A stretch of 39,708 bases of DNA from an uncultured Flavobacteriales bacterium (GTDB taxonomy: Bacteria > Bacteroidota > Bacteroidia > Flavobacteriales > BACL11). Shown one piece after another: positions 7,444-16,254 of this stretch; within the stretch, counting starts at the first letter, position 1, and every line of letters begins with the position of its first letter. The stretch covers positions 1 through 39,708 of the forward strand of contig CAJQJY010000015.1 of assembly GCA_905478765.1 (NCBI GenBank). Direction: 5' to 3'. Below the pieces are notes generated by a model. The model was not told the origin of the DNA and did not search any database. It was given only the letters and a program-made list of their open reading frames with translations. The position numbers were made by a program, and so were the translations under genes.

Positions 7444-9071
7444 ACAAATATAACCCTTTCACCTTCATACCAAGATGTATAATAACTTTTGTAAATTTTC
7501 TCAATTGCATTACGCTTAATTTTCATGGTTGGTGTCAGTAATTTATTTTCTATTGTCCAATCTTCAGCAATCACAACTATATTGTGTAATTTTTCGTGCT
7601 TGTCCAATTTAGGATTAATTACTTTCATAGTTTTAGTCAAACTTGCAATTAAATCTTCCTTCTTTTTTTTCTTGCCTCTTTCTGAAAGTACCACCAAAAC
7701 AATAGGCTGAGGAATGCTATCCCCTACAACACAAATTTGCTCTAAGTTTTTATTAGCAGAAAGTTTCATTTCAATAGGAGAAGGCGCAACATATTTCCCT
7801 TTGCTTGTTTTAAAAATATCCTTTACTCTACCAGTAATAGTCAAAAATCCATTCTCGTCAATTTCCCCTTCATCACCCGTATGTAGCCAACCATCAATAA
7901 TAGTTTTATTGGTTTCTTCTAAATCCTTATAATAACCATCCATTAAGGCATCATGCTTTATTAAAATTTCCTTTTGACCAGTTAATTTAACATCACAAAG
8001 CGGCAAAGCCTGCCCTACCGAGCCAATTTTTATTTTGCTTTTGAAACTCACATGCGAATAACAAGTGTTTTCAGTCATTGCATATGCCTCTTGTATTTTA
8101 ATACCCAACTTTTCAAACCATTTTATAGTAGATGCAGGAGTAGGAGCAGCACCCGTAAAGATATTTTTTGCTTTACTTAATCCCAATCCTTTTTGTATTT
8201 TCTTTTTTATTAATGTTGAAATAATTGGAATACTCAACAATACATTCAATTTTTTTTGTGGTAATTTTCCTAATATTCCTTGCTGAAATTTAGTCCAAAT
8301 TCTAGGTACTCCTAAGAATACTGATGGAGAAGCTTCAGATAAATTAGCTGCAAAAGTATCCAAACTCTCAGCAAAAGATACTTTTCCTCCTGTATACAAA
8401 CTGCCCATCATTACTAGCAAACGCTCTGCAATATGACATAATGGTAAGTACGAAAAGAATGATTCCTCTTTTAAAGGCAATGCTTTTACAGCATTAACTG
8501 TAGCAAACGAAAAATTATAGAACTTATGCATTACACCTTTAGGGTCTCCAGTTGTACCTGATGTATAAATAATAGTTGCTAACTCCATTTCCTCTCTTAT
8601 TACGTTATCAGTTAATGGGGAAATATCTTTTGTCAAATCATCCCATTTAGGATAATCCTCACTATAAAAAGGATAGGTAATACAAGGCATATCTGCTGGA
8701 ATTCCAGGCTGCATGGCTTCAAAATTATCTAGCTTCCCAACAAATAACACTTTTGTTTCAGAATGAATTAAAATTTTATTTAATGTGTCAGAACTCAAGT
8801 TTGGATACAAAGGCACTGAGGTATGTCCAGACATCATAATAGCCAAATCACTCATTATCCAATGCGCACAATTTTTTGATAAAACACCTACCTTGCTTTG
8901 TTTTGGTAAATTCAATGACTGTAGATAAGCAGCCATTTTTCTAACCTCCAATGCTACTTCTTTCCAAGTCCAATTATGCCAAACCCCATTAATTGGTTGA
9001 CTTAAATAAATTTCGTTGTCTTTTTCTCGCTCCCATTTATAGAGCATTTCTAAAGGTGATAAATAATTCAT
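7440..9071 (-). CDS. Long-chain fatty acid--CoA ligase (AMP-binding)
   Basis: 543 residues, shorter than the 600 or so of most flavobacterial long-chain ligases. It activates a fatty acid to acyl-AMP and then acyl-CoA, the entry step of beta-oxidation. ANL-superfamily motifs: P-loop YTSGTTGDPKGV (169-180), adenine-binding EAYAMTEN (328-335), ribose-binding WLHTGDEGEID (395-405) and the hinge GRVKDIFKTSKGKYVAP (414-430). It is divergent from the MarR-led beta-oxidation operon, and two palindromic operators lie in the 128-base gap, so co-regulation is likely. The chain length of the substrate cannot be read. Its stop shares bases with that of the convergent exported-protein gene. Confidence 0.92.
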   Translation of the reverse strand: MNYLSPLEMLYKWEREKDNEIYLSQPINGVWHNWTWKEVALEVRKMAAYLQSLNLPKQSKVGVLSKNCAHWIMSDLAIMMSGHTSVPLYPNLSSDTLNKILIHSETKVLFVGKLDNFEAMQPGIPADMPCITYPFYSEDYPKWDDLTKDISPLTDNVIREEMELATIIYTSGTTGDPKGVMHKFYNFSFATVNAVKALPLKEESFFSYLPLCHIAERLLVMMGSLYTGGKVSFAESLDTFAANLSEASPSVFLGVPRIWTKFQQGILGKLPQKKLNVLLSIPIISTLIKKKIQKGLGLSKAKNIFTGAAPTPASTIKWFEKLGIKIQEAYAMTENTCYSHVSFKSKIKIGSVGQALPLCDVKLTGQKEILIKHDALMDGYYKDLEETNKTIIDGWLHTGDEGEIDENGFLTITGRVKDIFKTSKGKYVAPSPIEMKLSANKNLEQICVVGDSIPQPIVLVVLSERGKKKKKEDLIASLTKTMKVINPKLDKHEKLHNIVVIAEDWTIENKLLTPTMKIKRNAIEKIYKSYYTSWYEGERVIFV

Positions 9072-9122
9072 CTGATTTTATATATACTTTTTGATAAAAA
9101 TACACTTTTTTTCAATATTTAA

Positions 9123-9165
9123 TGTGCGCGCATAATAAAAAATAATTTTACTATGCGCGCATAGT
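9123..9165. promoter_or_regulatory. Paired GCGCGC palindromes: predicted MarR operators
   Basis: Box 2 is the perfect 16-base palindrome ACTATGCGCGCATAGT (9150-9165). Box 1 (9124-9133, GTGCGCGCAT) shares nine of ten bases with the box 2 core ATGCGCGCAT. Centres are 29 bases apart. In such AT-rich DNA, two GCGCGC cores within 43 bases, in the gap between a MarR gene and its divergent target, are strong operator candidates. Box 2 lies just upstream of the putative -7 box of the MarR operon, where binding would block RNA polymerase. Confidence 0.75.
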
Positions 9166-9173
9166 ATTTTTCA

Positions 9174-9181
9174 TATATTCG
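9174..9181 (+). promoter_or_regulatory. Putative -7 element of the MarR/beta-oxidation operon
   Basis: TATATTCG matches TAnnTTTG at seven of eight positions and lies 18 bases before the MarR ATG. The -33 region would coincide with the left edge of operator box 2 and shows only TTTA. The position fits a repressed promoter. Confidence 0.35.
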
Positions 9182-9199
9182 TAACCTAAAATTTTTAAA

Positions 9200-9628
9200 A
9201 TGGAACAAGAAGAAACTATAGATTATAACATAAGAAAAACCTGGTATAACATTACAAAAATGTATAACAGAACTGCTACAGAATACATGGCAAGTATGGC
9301 CTTGGGAATGATTATTTTGAATATTGATATTTCTGAAGGCACACCTTCTACTCAACTCGGTCCAAATATGGGTATGGAAGCTACTTCACTATCTAGATCA
9401 CTTAATAAATTAGAAGATGCAGGTGTAATTGAACGCAAACCTGACCCAAATGATAAACGAAAATCTGTAATTCACCTTACTCCATTAGGAATGGATTGGC
9501 GTGAAGTTGCCAAAGGAGTAGTTATAGAATTTAACGAAACAATACAATCGCACTTTGAAAAAGATGAAATGGACATCTTCTTTACAATACTAAAAAAGAT
9601 AAATAAAATTATAGATGAAAACAAATAG
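9200..9628 (+). CDS. MarR family transcriptional regulator of fatty-acid degradation
   Basis: 142 residues, a typical MarR-fold winged helix. An N-terminal dimerisation helix (YNIRKTWYNITKMYNRTA) is followed by recognition helices around GMEATSLSRSLNKLEDAGVIERK and the wing PNDKRKSVIHLTPLG, then a C-terminal dimerisation helix. It most likely represses itself, the downstream fad genes and the divergent acyl-CoA ligase, and lets go when it binds an acyl-CoA. The ligand is inference from the gene context. Its 3' end overlaps the next gene by 14 bases, indicating translational coupling. Confidence 0.9.
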   Translation: MEQEETIDYNIRKTWYNITKMYNRTATEYMASMALGMIILNIDISEGTPSTQLGPNMGMEATSLSRSLNKLEDAGVIERKPDPNDKRKSVIHLTPLGMDWREVAKGVVIEFNETIQSHFEKDEMDIFFTILKKINKIIDENK

Positions 9629-12005
9629 ACACATTAATAAAGTAGCAGTTGTAGGTTCCGGAATTATGGGGTCACGAATAGCCTGCCATTTTGCAAATAT
9701 TGGAGTAGAAGTTTTACTCTTGGATATTGTTCCTTTTAATTTAACAGAAGAACAATTAAAAGACAAGAAAATCAGAAACTCCATTGTAAATGTTGCATTA
9801 AAAAACACCTTAAAAAGTAAACCCTCCCCTATTTACAGTAAAGAGTTTATAAGAAGAATTACCACAGGGAACTTGGATGATGATTTGCATAAAATTGCGG
9901 ATGTGGATTGGATTATTGAGGTAGTTGTAGAAAGGCTTGACATTAAAAAACAAGTTTTTGAAAAGATAGAAAAGTTCAGAACAAAAGGAACTTTGATTTC
10001 TTCCAATACTTCAGGTATTCCTATTGAAAGTATGATTGATGGCAGGAGTGATGACTTTAAAACTCATTTCTGTGGAACTCACTTTTTCAATCCTCCAAGA
10101 TATTTAAAGTTACTAGAAATTATTCCAACTACTAAAACAAACACTGAGGTAACAGATTTCCTAATGAATTATGGAGATAAATTCCTAGGCAAAGACATGG
10201 TACTCTGTAAAGACACTCCAGCATTTATTGCTAATAGAATTGGAGTTGCTAATATAATGTCTCTTTTTCATTTAGTTGACAAGTTAGATTTAACAGTAGA
10301 AGAAGTTGATTCTTTAAGTGGACCAATGATTGGTCGTCCTAAATCAGCAACTTTCCGTACTTGTGATTTAGTAGGTTTAGACACTTTAATTCATGTTGCA
10401 AATGGGGTTTATGAAAACTGCCCTGATGATGAAATGAGAGAAAATTTTGAATTGCCTGATTTCATTAACAAGATGAGCAAGAATAAATGGTTAGGAGACA
10501 AAACTAAGCAAGGGTTCTACAAAAAATCGAAAGATGAAAAAGGCAATAGAATTATTGAAGCACTTAATTTAAATACTTTAGAATACGCTCCTAAAAAAAG
10601 AGTTAAATTTGCAACTATTGCAGCAGCAAAACAAGAAGATGATTTATTAAAACGATTGAAAATTCTTGTAAAAGGTAAAGATAAAGCCGGAGAGTTTTAC
10701 CGTAAATCATTCTATTCTTCCTTTGCTTATGTATCTCATAGAATACCAGAAATAACGGAAGATCTTTACAAAATTGATAGAGCACTTTGTGCAGGTTTTG
10801 GTTGGGAAGTTGGTCCTTTCCAAATGTGGGATGCTTTAAATGTTGAAAAGACATTATCCAAAATGGAAGATGCAGGATACAAAGCAGCTGACTGGGTGTA
10901 TGAAATGGTAAAATCAGGAGGCACTTCTTTTTATTCAACAGAAAACGAAACTTTAAACTACTATAATATTCTAACAAAAGCAAATGAGAAAGTTGCTGGG
11001 ATAGAAAATTTTATTGTTTTAGATCATATCCGTGAGAACAATACAATTTGGAAGAATTCAGGATCTAACCTAACCGATATTGGAGACGGAATTGTAAACT
11101 TAGAATGGAGAACAAAGATGAATTCTATAGGTGGAGAAGTGTTAGAAGGAATTCAAAAAGCAATTGAAGTTGCAGAAAAAAATTATAAAGGATTAGTTAT
11201 TGCCAACCAAGGAACAAACTTTTCAGTAGGAGCAAATATCGCTATGATATTCATGATGGCAATTGAGCAAGAATATGAAGAAATTGACTTTGCAGTTCGT
11301 GCTTTCCAAAATACAACTGGAAAAATCAGAAACTCATCTATACCTGTAGTTGTCGCAACACACGGAATGACTTTAGGAGGTGGTTGTGAAATCGCTTTAC
11401 ATGCGGACCATGTACAAGCATCAGCAGAAACTTATATTGGCTTAGTTGAAATGGGAGTTGGTGTTATCCCTGGTGGTGGTGGAACAAAAGAAATGGCAAG
11501 AAGAGCTTCAATAGCTTACTTTTCAGGAGATATAGAATTACCTACTTTAAAAGAGAGATACTTGAATATTGGTATGGCAAAAGTTGCTACCTCAGCACAG
11601 GAAGCAATAGAATTAGATTTACTATTAAAGAATAGAGATAAAGTGACAGTAGGATTTAACAACCTAATTACGGATGCAAAAGCAGTAGCACTTAATTTGT
11701 CAAACCAAGGATACACTCAGCCAGTTCCTGAGAAAATAAAAGTTTTAGGGAAACAAGGTCTTGGGATGTTTATGGTTGGGGCTCACTCTATGCATGCAGC
11801 AGGATACATTACGAAACATGAAAAACTAATGTCAGAAAAATTAGCGTATGCAATTTGTGGAGGGGATTTATCAGCTCCTACTTTAGTTTCTGAACAATAT
11901 TTATTAGACCTTGAAAGAGAAGCCTTTTTATCACTATGTGGAGAAAGAAAAACTTTGGAAAGAATAGAACACATGTTAAAGAAAGGTAAACCATTAAGAA
12001 ATTAA
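9615..12005 (+). CDS. Fused 3-hydroxyacyl-CoA dehydrogenase / enoyl-CoA hydratase (FadN type)
   Basis: 796 residues. Order is dehydrogenase first, crotonase last, as in Bacillus FadN and opposite to E. coli FadB. The NAD-binding loop VVGSGIMGS (12-20) and the GTHFFNPPRYLKLLEIIPT block mark the dehydrogenase. The crotonase part has HGMTLGGGCE (583-592) and IGLVEMGVGVIPGGGG (ending at 623). Glu592 and Glu612 are 20 residues apart, the same spacing as the catalytic pair Glu119/Glu139 of E. coli FadB, so hydratase activity looks intact. It hydrates enoyl-CoA and oxidises hydroxyacyl-CoA to ketoacyl-CoA. A thiolase follows 4 bases downstream. Confidence 0.95.
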   Translation: MKTNRHINKVAVVGSGIMGSRIACHFANIGVEVLLLDIVPFNLTEEQLKDKKIRNSIVNVALKNTLKSKPSPIYSKEFIRRITTGNLDDDLHKIADVDWIIEVVVERLDIKKQVFEKIEKFRTKGTLISSNTSGIPIESMIDGRSDDFKTHFCGTHFFNPPRYLKLLEIIPTTKTNTEVTDFLMNYGDKFLGKDMVLCKDTPAFIANRIGVANIMSLFHLVDKLDLTVEEVDSLSGPMIGRPKSATFRTCDLVGLDTLIHVANGVYENCPDDEMRENFELPDFINKMSKNKWLGDKTKQGFYKKSKDEKGNRIIEALNLNTLEYAPKKRVKFATIAAAKQEDDLLKRLKILVKGKDKAGEFYRKSFYSSFAYVSHRIPEITEDLYKIDRALCAGFGWEVGPFQMWDALNVEKTLSKMEDAGYKAADWVYEMVKSGGTSFYSTENETLNYYNILTKANEKVAGIENFIVLDHIRENNTIWKNSGSNLTDIGDGIVNLEWRTKMNSIGGEVLEGIQKAIEVAEKNYKGLVIANQGTNFSVGANIAMIFMMAIEQEYEEIDFAVRAFQNTTGKIRNSSIPVVVATHGMTLGGGCEIALHADHVQASAETYIGLVEMGVGVIPGGGGTKEMARRASIAYFSGDIELPTLKERYLNIGMAKVATSAQEAIELDLLLKNRDKVTVGFNNLITDAKAVALNLSNQGYTQPVPEKIKVLGKQGLGMFMVGAHSMHAAGYITKHEKLMSEKLAYAICGGDLSAPTLVSEQYLLDLEREAFLSLCGERKTLERIEHMLKKGKPLRN

Positions 12006-12009
12006 AATT

Positions 12010-13188
12010 ATGAATACAGCATATATAGTAGCAGGATACAGATCGGCAGTAGGAAAATCAGGAAAAGGAGTCTTTAAATTTACTCGCCCTGATGACTTAG
12101 CAGCAGATGTAATTAAACATTTGGTAGCATCCGTTCCTGAATTAGATAAAGATAAAATTGATGATGTAATCTGTGGAAATGCAACTCCTGAAGCAGAACA
12201 AGGACTAAACATTGGGCGTATGATTTCCTTAATGGGATTAGATACCATAAAAGTTCCAGGAATGACAGTGAACAGATATTGTTCTTCAGGGCTAGAAACC
12301 ATTGCCATTGCCAATGCAAAAATACAAAGTGGAATGGCCGATTGCATTATTGCTGGTGGTGTGGAATGTATGTCCCCAATCCCATTTGGAGGTTGGAGAA
12401 TTATACCCAATTATGATGTAGCTAAAGGTAACTCTGATTGGTACTGGAACATGGGGCTTACCGCAGAAGCAGTTGCTGACAAATGGAATATCAGCAGAAA
12501 AGATCAAGATGAATTTGCTTTTAACTCCCACCAAAAGGCACTTAACGCAATTGAAAAAGGATACTTTAAAAGTGGAATTGTGCCTATTAAGGTAAAGGAA
12601 ACTTACTTAGACAAAAACGAAAAAAGACAAGAAAGAGAATATGTAGTAGATACAGATGAAGGGCCAAGAAAAGGAGGTTCAGCTGAAGCATTAGCAAGAC
12701 TAAGAACTGTATTTGCACAAGATGGAACGGTAACTGCAGGAAATGCATCACAAACTTCTGATGGAGCAGCATTTGTTTTATTGATGTCAGAAAAAATGGT
12801 GAATGAGTTGGGAGTAAAACCAATCGCAAAATTATTAAGCTACTCTGTTGCAGGTGTTGAACCAAAACACATGGGAATAGGACCAGTTGAAGCTATACCT
12901 TTAGCACTCAAAAAAGCAGGACTGAAAATTGAGGAAATTGAACAGTTTGAATTAAATGAAGCCTTTGCTTCTCAATCCTTAGCTGTTATTCGTGAGTTAG
13001 GATTAAACCCTGATATAGTAAATGTAAATGGTGGAGCAATTGCATTAGGACATCCACTAGGATGCACTGGAGGGAAATTAACAGTGCAATTAATAAACGA
13101 AATGAAAAGAAGAAATCAAAAATACGGAATGGTAACCATGTGTGTAGGAGCAGGACAAGGTGCAGCTGGAGTATTTGAAATTCTATAA
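12010..13188 (+). CDS. fadA: Acetyl-CoA C-acyltransferase (3-ketoacyl-CoA thiolase)
   Basis: 392 residues, family length. It splits 3-ketoacyl-CoA with CoA to give acetyl-CoA and a shortened acyl-CoA. The complete catalytic set is visible: nucleophile Cys91 in NRYCSSGLE, His348 in [16 protein letters not shown] and Cys378 in [11 protein letters not shown]. The position between the FadN-type enzyme and an acyl-CoA dehydrogenase points to degradation, not to ketone or polymer synthesis. The gene begins 4 bases after the upstream stop, so it belongs to the same transcript. Confidence 0.95.
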   Translation: MNTAYIVAGYRSAVGKSGKGVFKFTRPDDLAADVIKHLVASVPELDKDKIDDVICGNATPEAEQGLNIGRMISLMGLDTIKVPGMTVNRYCSSGLETIAIANAKIQSGMADCIIAGGVECMSPIPFGGWRIIPNYDVAKGNSDWYWNMGLTAEAVADKWNISRKDQDEFAFNSHQKALNAIEKGYFKSGIVPIKVKETYLDKNEKRQEREYVVDTDEGPRKGGSAEALARLRTVFAQDGTVTAGNASQTSDGAAFVLLMSEKMVNELGVKPIAKLLSYSVAGVEPKHMGIGPVEAIPLALKKAGLKIEEIEQFELNEAFASQSLAVIRELGLNPDIVNVNGGAIALGHPLGCTGGKLTVQLINEMKRRNQKYGMVTMCVGAGQGAAGVFEIL

Positions 13189-13239
13189 AAACCTTAAACC
13201 AAAACAAAAAAACATAAAAAATATAAAACAAATAAAATT

Positions 13240-15015
13240 ATGATAAAAGGAGGAGAATTTTTAATAAAAGACCAAGAAGCAAAAGATATTTTTATTCCCG
13301 AAGAGTTTGGAGAAGATCAAAAGATGATGGCATCAGCAACAAAAGAATTTGTAGAAAAAGAGCTTGACCCGCATAGAGAAAGGTTTGAAAAGAAAGATTA
13401 TAAACTAACAGAGGACTGTATGAAGAAAGCAGGAGAACTAGGACTTTTAGGAATTAGCGTGCCGGCAGAATATGGTGGAATGGGAATGTCATTCAATACT
13501 TCTGTATTAATTTGTGATAAAATATCAGGATCTAACGGTTCATTTTCTACTGCATTTGGGGCACATACAGGTATTGGAACTTTACCAATTTTATTATATG
13601 GTGATGATGCACAAAGATCAAAATACTTACCAAAATTAGCTTCTGGGGAATGGATGGGTTGTTACTGTTTAACTGAACCTGGAGCAGGATCAGATGCAAA
13701 TTCAGGAAAAACAAAAGCTGTACTTACTGATGACGGAAAACACTACCTTATTACAGGACAAAAAATGTGGATTTCGAATGCAGGATTTGCAGATATCTTC
13801 ATAGTATTTGCAAGAATTGAAGATGATCAAAACATTACAGGATTCATCCTGGAAAAAGGAATGGAAGAAATCACTTTAGGGAAAGAAGAACAAAAATTAG
13901 GACTTAACTCTTCCTCTACTCGTCAAGTATTTTTTAATGATGTGAAAGTGCCAGTTGAAAATTTATTAGGAGGGAGAGGAAACGGATTTAAGATTGCAAT
14001 GAACGCACTTAATGTGGGGAGAATTAAACTTTCAGCAGCAATATTGGATGCTTGTAGAAGAGTAATTGGACTTTCAACAAACTACTCAAATGAGCGTATC
14101 CAGTTTGGAATTCCTATTGCTAATTTTGGTGCCATCAAGCATAAATTAGCAGATATGGCAGTTAGGACTTACGCCATTGAATCAACAACTTACCGTTCAG
14201 GAGCGGATATTGAAAAAAATATTTTAAGATTAGAGGCAGAAGGAGTCGATCATCAAGAAGCACACCTAAAAGGAATTGAAGAATATGCTATTGAATGTTC
14301 TATTGTAAAAGTATTAGGTTCGGAAACTATACAATTCTGTTCGGATGAAGGAATACAGATTTATGGAGGAATGGGATATTCGGCAGATGCACCAATGGAA
14401 GCTGCCTACCGTGATGCAAGAATTGCAAGAATCTATGAAGGAACAAACGAAATCAATAGAATGTTGTTGGTGGGAATAATATTGAAAAAAGCAATGAAAG
14501 GAGAACTAGATATTATGGGTCCTGCAATGAAAGTTGCTGAAAGTTTAATGAGTATCCCATCCTTTGATAAGCTGGATAATAGCGTACTTTTTGAAGTTGA
14601 AAAAGAACAGATTAAAAAACTGAAGAAAGCAATATTAATGTGTGCAGGAAAAGCAGCACAACATTTCGCAATGACTATTGAAAGAGAACAAGAAGTTTTA
14701 ATGAATTTGGCCGATATGATAATTGAGGTATATACTGCAGAATCTGCAATTTTAAGAGCTGAAAAACTAACTGCTAAAAATGGAGAAGATGTAACAGAAC
14801 ACCAAATTGATATGAGTAAACTATACTTATATCAAGCAATTAAAAACTGCAATCAATCAGGAGAAGAAGTAATATTATCTTTTGCAGAAGGAGACGAACA
14901 AAGAATGTTGTTAATGGGATTAAAACGATTCACAAAAGGATACACCATTAACCCTAAAGAAATGAGAAGAAATATAGCCAACAAACTTATAGAAGAAAAT
15001 AGATATTGTTTTTAG
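13240..15015 (+). CDS. Acyl-CoA dehydrogenase (long, FadE-like of Bacillus type)
   Basis: 591 residues: a normal acyl-CoA dehydrogenase core of about 400 plus a C-terminal helical extension of about 180, as in Bacillus FadE. FAD-dependent; makes trans-2-enoyl-CoA, the first oxidation of the spiral. FAD and substrate blocks CYCLTEPGAGSDANSGKTKA and MWISNAGFADIFIVFAR are present; the catalytic base is Glu400 in RIYEGTNEINR. Electrons should pass to an electron-transfer flavoprotein, which is not encoded here. Start MIKGGEFLIKDQ resembles the conserved N-terminus I recall from flavobacterial homologues. A 51-base A-rich spacer separates it from the thiolase gene; no terminator is seen there. Confidence 0.93.
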   Translation: MIKGGEFLIKDQEAKDIFIPEEFGEDQKMMASATKEFVEKELDPHRERFEKKDYKLTEDCMKKAGELGLLGISVPAEYGGMGMSFNTSVLICDKISGSNGSFSTAFGAHTGIGTLPILLYGDDAQRSKYLPKLASGEWMGCYCLTEPGAGSDANSGKTKAVLTDDGKHYLITGQKMWISNAGFADIFIVFARIEDDQNITGFILEKGMEEITLGKEEQKLGLNSSSTRQVFFNDVKVPVENLLGGRGNGFKIAMNALNVGRIKLSAAILDACRRVIGLSTNYSNERIQFGIPIANFGAIKHKLADMAVRTYAIESTTYRSGADIEKNILRLEAEGVDHQEAHLKGIEEYAIECSIVKVLGSETIQFCSDEGIQIYGGMGYSADAPMEAAYRDARIARIYEGTNEINRMLLVGIILKKAMKGELDIMGPAMKVAESLMSIPSFDKLDNSVLFEVEKEQIKKLKKAILMCAGKAAQHFAMTIEREQEVLMNLADMIIEVYTAESAILRAEKLTAKNGEDVTEHQIDMSKLYLYQAIKNCNQSGEEVILSFAEGDEQRMLLMGLKRFTKGYTINPKEMRRNIANKLIEENRYCF

Positions 15016-15027
15016 TATCTTTACATA

Positions 15028-16254
15028 ATGAAATTTACAAAATTTAAGTTCGGAAACGAGCTACAGGAGGGGTTAGACATGATGGGATTTAAAAAAGCTA
15101 CCCCAATACAAATACAAGCAATACCAATTATACAAAAAGGAAAAGATTTAATAGCTTGTGCGCAGACAGGAACAGGAAAAACAGCAGCATTTGTTTTACC
15201 AATTTTGGATAAACTTACAAAGACTAAGCAAACAAATAAAGTCAATACTATAATTATTGCTCCTACAAGAGAGTTAGCTAAACAGATTGATAGACAAATT
15301 GAAGGTTTTGCTTATTTCACAAACTCATCTTCCTATCCTATTTATGGTGGAGGAACAGGGATAGAATATGACAACCAAAAACAAGCGCTAAAAAATGGAG
15401 CTGACATTATTATCTGCACGCCAGGAAGATTAATGGCACATTTGGATTTTGATTATTTTGATACTTCTGGGGTAAAACATTTTATTTTGGATGAGGCTGA
15501 TAGAATGTTAGATATGGGGTTTTATGATGACATCATGAAAATTTCTAAAGAGCTGCCGCAAGACAGACAAAATTTATTATTCTCGGCAACTATGCCTCCT
15601 AAAATAAGGGAGTTAGCAAACAAACTTTTAACAAATCCGGAGAGTATTAGTTTGGCCATTTCCAAGCCTGCTGATGGACTTACTCAAAATGCTTACATGG
15701 TACATGATAAGCACAAAGTCAAATTAGTAAGAGATATATTAAGAGCAAAAGGAAAAGATTTGAGTCATGTTTTAGTTTTTGCTTCTAGTATAAAAAGTGT
15801 GAAGGAAATAAAACAAACACTTAACAAAGCTGGAATGAGAGCATCGGAAATGCACTCAGGATTAGACCAAGAACAAAGAGAAGAAACCATCCGAGATTTT
15901 AAAAATAAGAAAATCAGAATTTTAGTTGCTACCGATATTTTATCAAGAGGAATTGATATAAAAGGTATTGAACTCGTGATAAATTATGAAGTACCACATG
16001 ATGCAGAAGATTATGTTCATAGAATTGGGCGTACTGCTCGTGCTGACAGAACTGGTGAAGCAATTACTTTTATCAATCAGCAACAGATCCGTAATTTTTT
16101 AGACATTGAAAAGCTTATAGAAAAAGAAGTTCCTAAATTAGAATTACCGAAAGGGTTTGAAAAAGGGCCTGAATACAAGATGCAACCTAAAAAAAAGAAG
16201 AAAAAACAGTGGAGGAATTTTAAGAAAAAGAATAACTCTACCTCTCCAAAATAG
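15028..16254 (+). CDS. DEAD-box RNA helicase (RhlE-like)
   Basis: 408 residues, two RecA domains and a short Lys-rich tail (KMQPKKKKKKQWRNFKKKN). All motifs are there: Q motif FKKATPIQIQAIP (21-33), Walker A AQTGTGKT (45-52), PTRELA (79-84), TPGR (131-134), DEAD (155-158), SAT in LLFSATMPP, TDILSRGIDI and HRIGRTAR. It unwinds short RNA duplexes, likely in ribosome assembly or RNA decay; the RhlE label rests on general resemblance. It starts 12 bases after the acyl-CoA dehydrogenase gene and may be partly read from that operon. Its end overlaps the convergent ubiD-type gene by 17 bases. Confidence 0.93.
   Translation: MKFTKFKFGNELQEGLDMMGFKKATPIQIQAIPIIQKGKDLIACAQTGTGKTAAFVLPILDKLTKTKQTNKVNTIIIAPTRELAKQIDRQIEGFAYFTNSSSYPIYGGGTGIEYDNQKQALKNGADIIICTPGRLMAHLDFDYFDTSGVKHFILDEADRMLDMGFYDDIMKISKELPQDRQNLLFSATMPPKIRELANKLLTNPESISLAISKPADGLTQNAYMVHDKHKVKLVRDILRAKGKDLSHVLVFASSIKSVKEIKQTLNKAGMRASEMHSGLDQEQREETIRDFKNKKIRILVATDILSRGIDIKGIELVINYEVPHDAEDYVHRIGRTARADRTGEAITFINQQQIRNFLDIEKLIEKEVPKLELPKGFEKGPEYKMQPKKKKKKQWRNFKKKNNSTSPK

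Noticed and set aside
10615..10983. Minus-strand open frame of 122 residues inside the fused beta-oxidation gene
   Set aside because: It lies wholly antisense to a well-conserved enzyme, has Leu/Phe-rich low-complexity sequence and no recognisable motif; a chance frame.
13189..13239. Gap between thiolase and acyl-CoA dehydrogenase genes as an operon boundary
   Set aside because: Only A-rich sequence; no hairpin and no TAnnTTTG box, so one transcript is more likely.
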